NCBI RefSeq assembly: GCF_009938165.1
Contig: NZ_AP019649.1
Coordinates: 558,001-622,000, forward strand
Source of the DNA: Vibrio taketomensis
Lineage (GTDB): Bacteria; Pseudomonadota; Gammaproteobacteria; Enterobacterales; Vibrionaceae
Direction: 5' to 3'
Length of the DNA: 64,000 bases
Numbering within the stretch: the stretch's first letter is position 1; each line of letters opens with the position of its first letter. Positions 59,858 to 64,000 of the stretch are shown in pieces. The notes below the pieces were generated by a model that saw only the letters and a list, made by a program, of their open reading frames with translations, was not told the DNA's origin and searched no databases. Position numbers and translations under genes: made by a program.

Positions 59858-62200
59858 CTATTGAGTGAGTTCTAAACGGATCAATACTTCTTCGGTGATA
59901 TCAATAATTTCACTAAAGCCAACCACGGTACAAATTTCTTTTTCTAAGCTACGCGCTTGATGCATACTGATGTTACTGAGCTCCTCAAGGTCTTTGCGTA
60001 GGAGTGAAGTAATCGGGTCGAAAATTGGGGTTGAGCAGATCCGCAGCGCATGGAATTCCCCCATGTTTTGCCCGCGCTTGATAAACTCCATCCGTTCTTT
60101 GGTTGACTCAAATTCTGAACATAGTTTGACTTCAAGCGTTTGCAGGCGAGTGCCAAACTTGATCGCTGTAATGTAAATCTCTTTGGCTTTCGATTTAATC
60201 CCTTCGATACGTTTCATCGGCGCAGCCAGCAAGGTCGTGGTTCTACCTTTGTAGATAGTGTCTAAACATAACCGATTGTTTTGTCCAAGCTTGGCAAACA
60301 ATGCAAGATAAGGCGGTAAGGGATAATTCACTCCGATGACCTTAGGTTTGAGTCCGGTGCCTTTTTTCTCCACAAATAGTGGTGTGCTGACCATCTTGTC
60401 TAGCAAAATGTTGTGTAAATTCTCCAACATCTCTTGGCTTGGCAGAGTCTCTTGAGTCGCTTCTAACTTGCTTTGGTTGTGTTCAATCAAGCGACCAAAA
60501 AACGCCATGATCTTGAGGGTTTGTACTGAGTCATCAATGACCAATTGGACTCGTTTTCCCCCAGGGCTGACACGAATTACCTTGTAAGGCACTTTGTTGA
60601 GTGGCAATGACCGATCGTATAACTGCAGTTCACTGAGGTTAACCGTGCAGAGGTCACCCGCTTTGAGCTCAATTGGCGAGCTTAAAGCGACATACAAACC
60701 ATGCTTTGAAATATCTAGAGTAACTCCTGCTGCTTGCTGTTCTTCGAAGTTTAAAAACAGTGGTGAGCGAAAATGATAACGTGGCTCTTTACGACGATTT
60801 TGTGCATCAAAATACAAACTAACTGGGGTGTGGGAGCAATGGCGTTTATGGCAAAAGCGATTAATTTCCGACGGTTTAATCCGCGGCTTTTCACTCAATA
60901 GGTAATCTTTACCTGCCGTGACATCGGAAATCTCTTGCAACATCGCAAAGTGCGTTAAGTCTTTTGTCAGTTCACTCGATTCTGCGGGTAAATCATCAAG
61001 CATTTCTCGCTCTTCTTGAGTTAACTCAAATACCGAGATACGAAATACCTTCCATGACTCTTTTCGCGCACCAACGTGCCAAAACAGCTGGCGCATCTCA
61101 CGGTTAGCTTCAGAGATCATCATTGAAAAGAAGAGATCTTTGCTTTTGTGCTGATGCTTAAAAGAGTAGAGGACGCTATTGCTGCCGCGCATGCCGGGTT
61201 TGGTGAACATCGCCAAACGTTCAGGAGTAAACAGATTCGACAACGTAAGTTGATTGCGCTCATCGTTCCAATATTGCCAAATATGCTGGTTGTTTTCAGT
61301 CATCAAAACCAGTTTGAGCTCATCGCCACTAAAAAAGATCGGCAGATTGCAGGTGTGTTTGAGGTAGTTATGCTCATAACCGCGTGAGCGAGCTCGAATC
61401 ACTTTATCTTGATTATCATGGCGCGTTCGCTGGGCATCATTGTGTAAGCAGTGTGCCATGATCTCATCGATAAGCACGACATCATCAATCTTAATTACGC
61501 GCAGGTAGTTGACTGCATCATTCTCAAAAGACTCATCAATACCAACGATGCGGTAGCTAATGATTTGCTCGATGCCGGGGATTTTGCTATTGCGTGCCAG
61601 TTCGGAGAAATGAACCGAGATCACTTCACCTAATTTGTAGCCAAATGCAGAAGGCACTTTAAAGCGTCCGCCCGATGGGGAAATATCAACGGTTACCCCA
61701 TGAACCATTTGATCATTAGATAGATGAATGACAATTTGAGTAGAGAGTTTGAGGCGGTTTTCTTTACGTTTTAAATCGTAACCTAACACGATCGGTTCGG
61801 CATTGAAGTTAACACTGGTGTTACTCAGGTCTTCACCTTGCGGTTTGCCTTTGCGATTCATGACTTTAAAACTGTTATGGGTATTGTTTAATGCTTCAAA
61901 TACCCCTTCGGTATAGCCATGAAATTTGCGCACGTTTTTGTGGTAGGTGTTAAATGCAACATCATCAAGCCAATGCACGATGCCATCGAGCTCATATTCT
62001 CGGCACTCGCCTTTCACTCGTCCGCGCAAATCGATAGATCGATAGCAGGGCGCCATTAAGCGCTTAAGTTCCATTTTTACGAGAATTTTGAGCGATGGTG
62101 ATTCACCGTCGGTCAATTTGGACAGAAGGTAATCAAAATCTGCAGTTTTATAGACCGGCAGCAGGCGTTCGGCGATGGAAAAAATTTCTGTTTGTTGCAT
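59858..62200 (-). CDS. plzC: Tandem PilZ-domain c-di-GMP receptor (PlzC-like)
   Basis: A 780-residue cytoplasmic protein with two PilZ domains. The first has RKENR at 145-149 and DISPSGG starting at Asp172; the second has RRKEPR at 469-474 and DISKHG at Asp496-Gly501. Both fit the c-di-GMP-binding pattern RxxxR ... (D/N)xSxxG, so both may bind. No signal peptide or membrane helix. In V. cholerae the PilZ gene next to radA is plzC; the name rests on that match and order. Its output is unknown. It is divergent from radA. Confidence 0.85.
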   Translation of the reverse strand: MQQTEIFSIAERLLPVYKTADFDYLLSKLTDGESPSLKILVKMELKRLMAPCYRSIDLRGRVKGECREYELDGIVHWLDDVAFNTYHKNVRKFHGYTEGVFEALNNTHNSFKVMNRKGKPQGEDLSNTSVNFNAEPIVLGYDLKRKENRLKLSTQIVIHLSNDQMVHGVTVDISPSGGRFKVPSAFGYKLGEVISVHFSELARNSKIPGIEQIISYRIVGIDESFENDAVNYLRVIKIDDVVLIDEIMAHCLHNDAQRTRHDNQDKVIRARSRGYEHNYLKHTCNLPIFFSGDELKLVLMTENNQHIWQYWNDERNQLTLSNLFTPERLAMFTKPGMRGSNSVLYSFKHQHKSKDLFFSMMISEANREMRQLFWHVGARKESWKVFRISVFELTQEEREMLDDLPAESSELTKDLTHFAMLQEISDVTAGKDYLLSEKPRIKPSEINRFCHKRHCSHTPVSLYFDAQNRRKEPRYHFRSPLFLNFEEQQAAGVTLDISKHGLYVALSSPIELKAGDLCTVNLSELQLYDRSLPLNKVPYKVIRVSPGGKRVQLVIDDSVQTLKIMAFFGRLIEHNQSKLEATQETLPSQEMLENLHNILLDKMVSTPLFVEKKGTGLKPKVIGVNYPLPPYLALFAKLGQNNRLCLDTIYKGRTTTLLAAPMKRIEGIKSKAKEIYITAIKFGTRLQTLEVKLCSEFESTKERMEFIKRGQNMGEFHALRICSTPIFDPITSLLRKDLEELSNISMHQARSLEKEICTVVGFSEIIDITEEVLIRLELTQ

Positions 62201-62335
62201 GCTCTTTTGGCGTGTCGTTCCTTGTCAAAAATATATCGACCTTGCTTATTAGATCTTTAGTGATATGTTACCTTGAATCAAGCCAATATCGGGGCTTATA
62301 AAGCCGCCAACATCACATATTTTAACTGAGGTTAC

Positions 62336-63673
62336 ATGGCAAAAGTAAAACGTGCATACGTCTGTAATGATTGCGGAGCAGATTTCCCTCGTTGGCAGGG
62401 ACAATGTAATGCCTGCGGTGCATGGAACACCATTAGTGAAGTTCGATTAGCGGCGTCTCCCGCTGTTGCAAGAAATGAGCGTCTAACGGGTTACGCAGGA
62501 GCAGTGACAGAGAGTAAAGTTCAGTCTTTAGCTGAGATTGACTTACAAGAAGTGCCACGCTTTACCAGTGGTTTTAAAGAGCTCGATCGCGTGTTGGGCG
62601 GTGGTGTAGTGCCTGGGGCGGCAATTTTGATTGGTGGTAGCCCGGGCGCAGGTAAGTCGACCTTACTATTGCAAACCATGTGTTACCTCTCTTCACAGAT
62701 GCCAACGCTGTATGTGACTGGCGAGGAATCGTTGCAGCAGGTCGCGATGCGTGCTTCGCGTTTAGGCTTACCAAAAGATCATCTCAAAATGCTGTCTGAA
62801 ACCAACGTCGACCGTATTTGCCAAATCGCTGAACAAGAGCAACCAAAAATTATGGTGATTGATTCGATTCAGGTGATGCATGTTTCCGATGTGCAGTCGT
62901 CTCCGGGCAGCGTGGCGCAAGTGCGTGAGTCGGCGACAGCTCTAACTCGTTATGCGAAACAAAATAATGTCGCAGTGTTCATTGTTGGCCACGTAACCAA
63001 AGATGGTACTTTGGCAGGACCGAAAGTACTTGAGCACATAATTGACTGTTCAGTATTGCTTGATGGTGGCACCGATAGCCGCTTTAGAACACTACGCAGC
63101 CATAAGAACCGCTTTGGTGCAGTCAATGAACTTGGTGTGTTTGCGATGACGGGGCAGGGGTTGCGCGAAGTCAGTAACCCGTCGGCAATTTTTCTTTCTC
63201 GTGGTGATGAAGATACCTCGGGTAGCTCGGTCATGGTGGTGTGGGAAGGGACTCGCCCGCTATTAGTTGAAATCCAAGCGCTGGTGGATTATTCCCAATT
63301 AGCCAATCCACGTCGCGTGGCTGTCGGTTTAGAGCAAAACCGTCTCTCTCTATTGCTCGCGGTATTGCATAAGCATGGTGGTTTACAAATGTCAGACCAA
63401 GATGTATTCGTTAATGTGGTTGGTGGTGTAAAGGTTACTGAAACCAGTGCTGACCTCGCATTAGTGATGGCGCTTCTCTCTAGCTTTAGAGATCGACCAC
63501 TACCGAAAGATGTGGTGGTGTTTGGTGAAGTAGGCTTGGCTGGCGAAATTCGCCCAGTACCAAGTGGCCAAGAGCGCCTTAATGAAGCATTTAAGCATGG
63601 CTTTAAGAAAGCAATTGTCCCCGCTGCGAATATGCCTAAAGGGGTATTGAAGGGATGCAAATTCACGGTGTGA
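62336..63673 (+). CDS. radA: DNA repair protein RadA, 3' end frameshifted
   Basis: A RecA-like ATPase that promotes branch migration in recombination. Zinc finger Cys10-Cys13 and Cys24-Cys27, Walker A GGSPGAGKST (about 99-108), KNRFG near 257-261, and a Lon-protease-like C-terminal domain. The frame stops early after 445 residues (MPKGVLKGCKFTV). Adding one G to GGGG at 63641-63644 restores PKGGIEGMQIHGVKKLSEA and a frame to 63714, giving 459 residues, close to the usual 460. So this is either a real 1-base deletion or a sequencing error in a G run. Confidence 0.9.
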   Translation: MAKVKRAYVCNDCGADFPRWQGQCNACGAWNTISEVRLAASPAVARNERLTGYAGAVTESKVQSLAEIDLQEVPRFTSGFKELDRVLGGGVVPGAAILIGGSPGAGKSTLLLQTMCYLSSQMPTLYVTGEESLQQVAMRASRLGLPKDHLKMLSETNVDRICQIAEQEQPKIMVIDSIQVMHVSDVQSSPGSVAQVRESATALTRYAKQNNVAVFIVGHVTKDGTLAGPKVLEHIIDCSVLLDGGTDSRFRTLRSHKNRFGAVNELGVFAMTGQGLREVSNPSAIFLSRGDEDTSGSSVMVVWEGTRPLLVEIQALVDYSQLANPRRVAVGLEQNRLSLLLAVLHKHGGLQMSDQDVFVNVVGGVKVTETSADLALVMALLSSFRDRPLPKDVVVFGEVGLAGEIRPVPSGQERLNEAFKHGFKKAIVPAANMPKGVLKGCKFTV

Positions 63674-63914
63674 AAAAGCTATCAGAAGCAATTGCAGCGT
63701 TTGATGAGCTGTAAGCTGCCTTGAAGTTAGGCGCTTATTATTAATCAAAGGTGAAAACTGGGATTTTCCATCGCAAAATACTACACTTGGCTATTATTTT
63801 GGGGTAGATTCGCCCGCTAAATATTTTTAAACATAGCCGCACGCAAGGGTATCAGTCTTGACAGAATGTGATATACTCTGCGCGCACTTTATACCTTATT
63901 AACAGAGTAAGACA

Positions 63915-64000
63915 ATGACTGATTTATCAAAATACAGAAACATTGGTATTTTTGCTCACGTAGACGCGGGTAAAACTACCTCTACAGAGCGTATCCTTAA
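63915..64000 (+). CDS. fusA2: Elongation factor G, second-type paralogue (partial)
   Basis: The first 28 codons of a gene cut by the window edge. They read [20 protein letters not shown] followed by TTSTERIL, with the G1 GTP-binding loop AHVDAGKT of translation factor G. The short N-terminus fits the second EF-G (FusA2) of Vibrio rather than the one in the str operon, which usually starts with several extra residues. The rest is outside the window, so the paralogue assignment is tentative. Confidence 0.75.
   Translation, partial: MTDLSKYRNIGIFAHVDAGKTTSTERIL

Overview
This window looks like a chromosome segment of a marine gamma-proteobacterium of the genus Vibrio. The evidence is protein content and gene order: a dcw cell-wall/division cluster running into lpxC, a DciA-type gene, secA, mutT, dapB and carAB; a GbpA chitin-binding LPMO behind a c-di-GMP riboswitch; a CNT transporter joined to deoCABD; and a tandem PilZ protein between serB and radA. 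Base composition is moderate and even. I see no rRNA, tRNA, phage, insertion sequence or CRISPR array.

Layout. (1) 0.5-17 kb, plus strand: rsmH-ftsL-ftsI-murE-murF-mraY-murD-ftsW-murG-murC-ftsQ-ftsA-ftsZ-lpxC, mostly overlapping or tightly packed, with internal promoters before ftsQ and lpxC. No mraZ is seen upstream and no ddl between murC and ftsQ. (2) 17-27 kb: dciA (minus), secA, mutT, dapB, carA and carB; tandem ARG boxes lie just before carA. (3) 27-34 kb: a TSUP permease with a convergent LysR gene, gbpA with its riboswitch, FNR-type grcA, then nfo, ung and a hemerythrin-like gene. (4) 34-46.4 kb: a hexuronate block. Minus strand: TRAP binding protein, uxuR and uxuA. Plus strand: TRAP Q and M subunits, uxuB, uxaC, kdgK, eda, an Asp/Glu-racemase-like gene and ygjV. 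A further minus-strand pair is a YhcH-family gene and an unknown gene. Palindromes of the form ATTGGT-NN-ACCAAT (UxuR type) sit before uxuR, in the divergent TRAP gap and before the YhcH pair, tying them into one candidate regulon. (5) 46.6-64 kb: HAD phosphatase, DUF3545, AGCS symporter, yaaA, a TatD-type nuclease, nupC, deoC-deoA-deoB-deoD, ytjB, serB, plzC, radA and the start of a second-type EF-G gene.

How the genes work together. Region 1 makes and polymerises lipid II and builds the divisome. Region 4 takes up a hexuronate by TRAP transport and converts glucuronate via fructuronate, mannonate, KDG and KDPG to pyruvate and glyceraldehyde 3-phosphate; no uxaA or uxaB is present for the galacturonate branch. 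Region 5 imports nucleosides and feeds their sugar into central metabolism. c-di-GMP appears twice, as riboswitch ligand before gbpA and as expected ligand of the PilZ protein.

Most useful observations: the UxuR-like operator set and the poorly characterised genes it captures (YhcH family, a 121-residue unknown, a racemase-like protein lacking its second cysteine); a 1-base frameshift in the radA tail; a 126-bp ERIC element between deoC and deoA; two 74-bp dispersed palindromic repeats; and hairpins inside the uxu and deo operons. I found no convincing wholly new system; the candidate regulon is the best lead.
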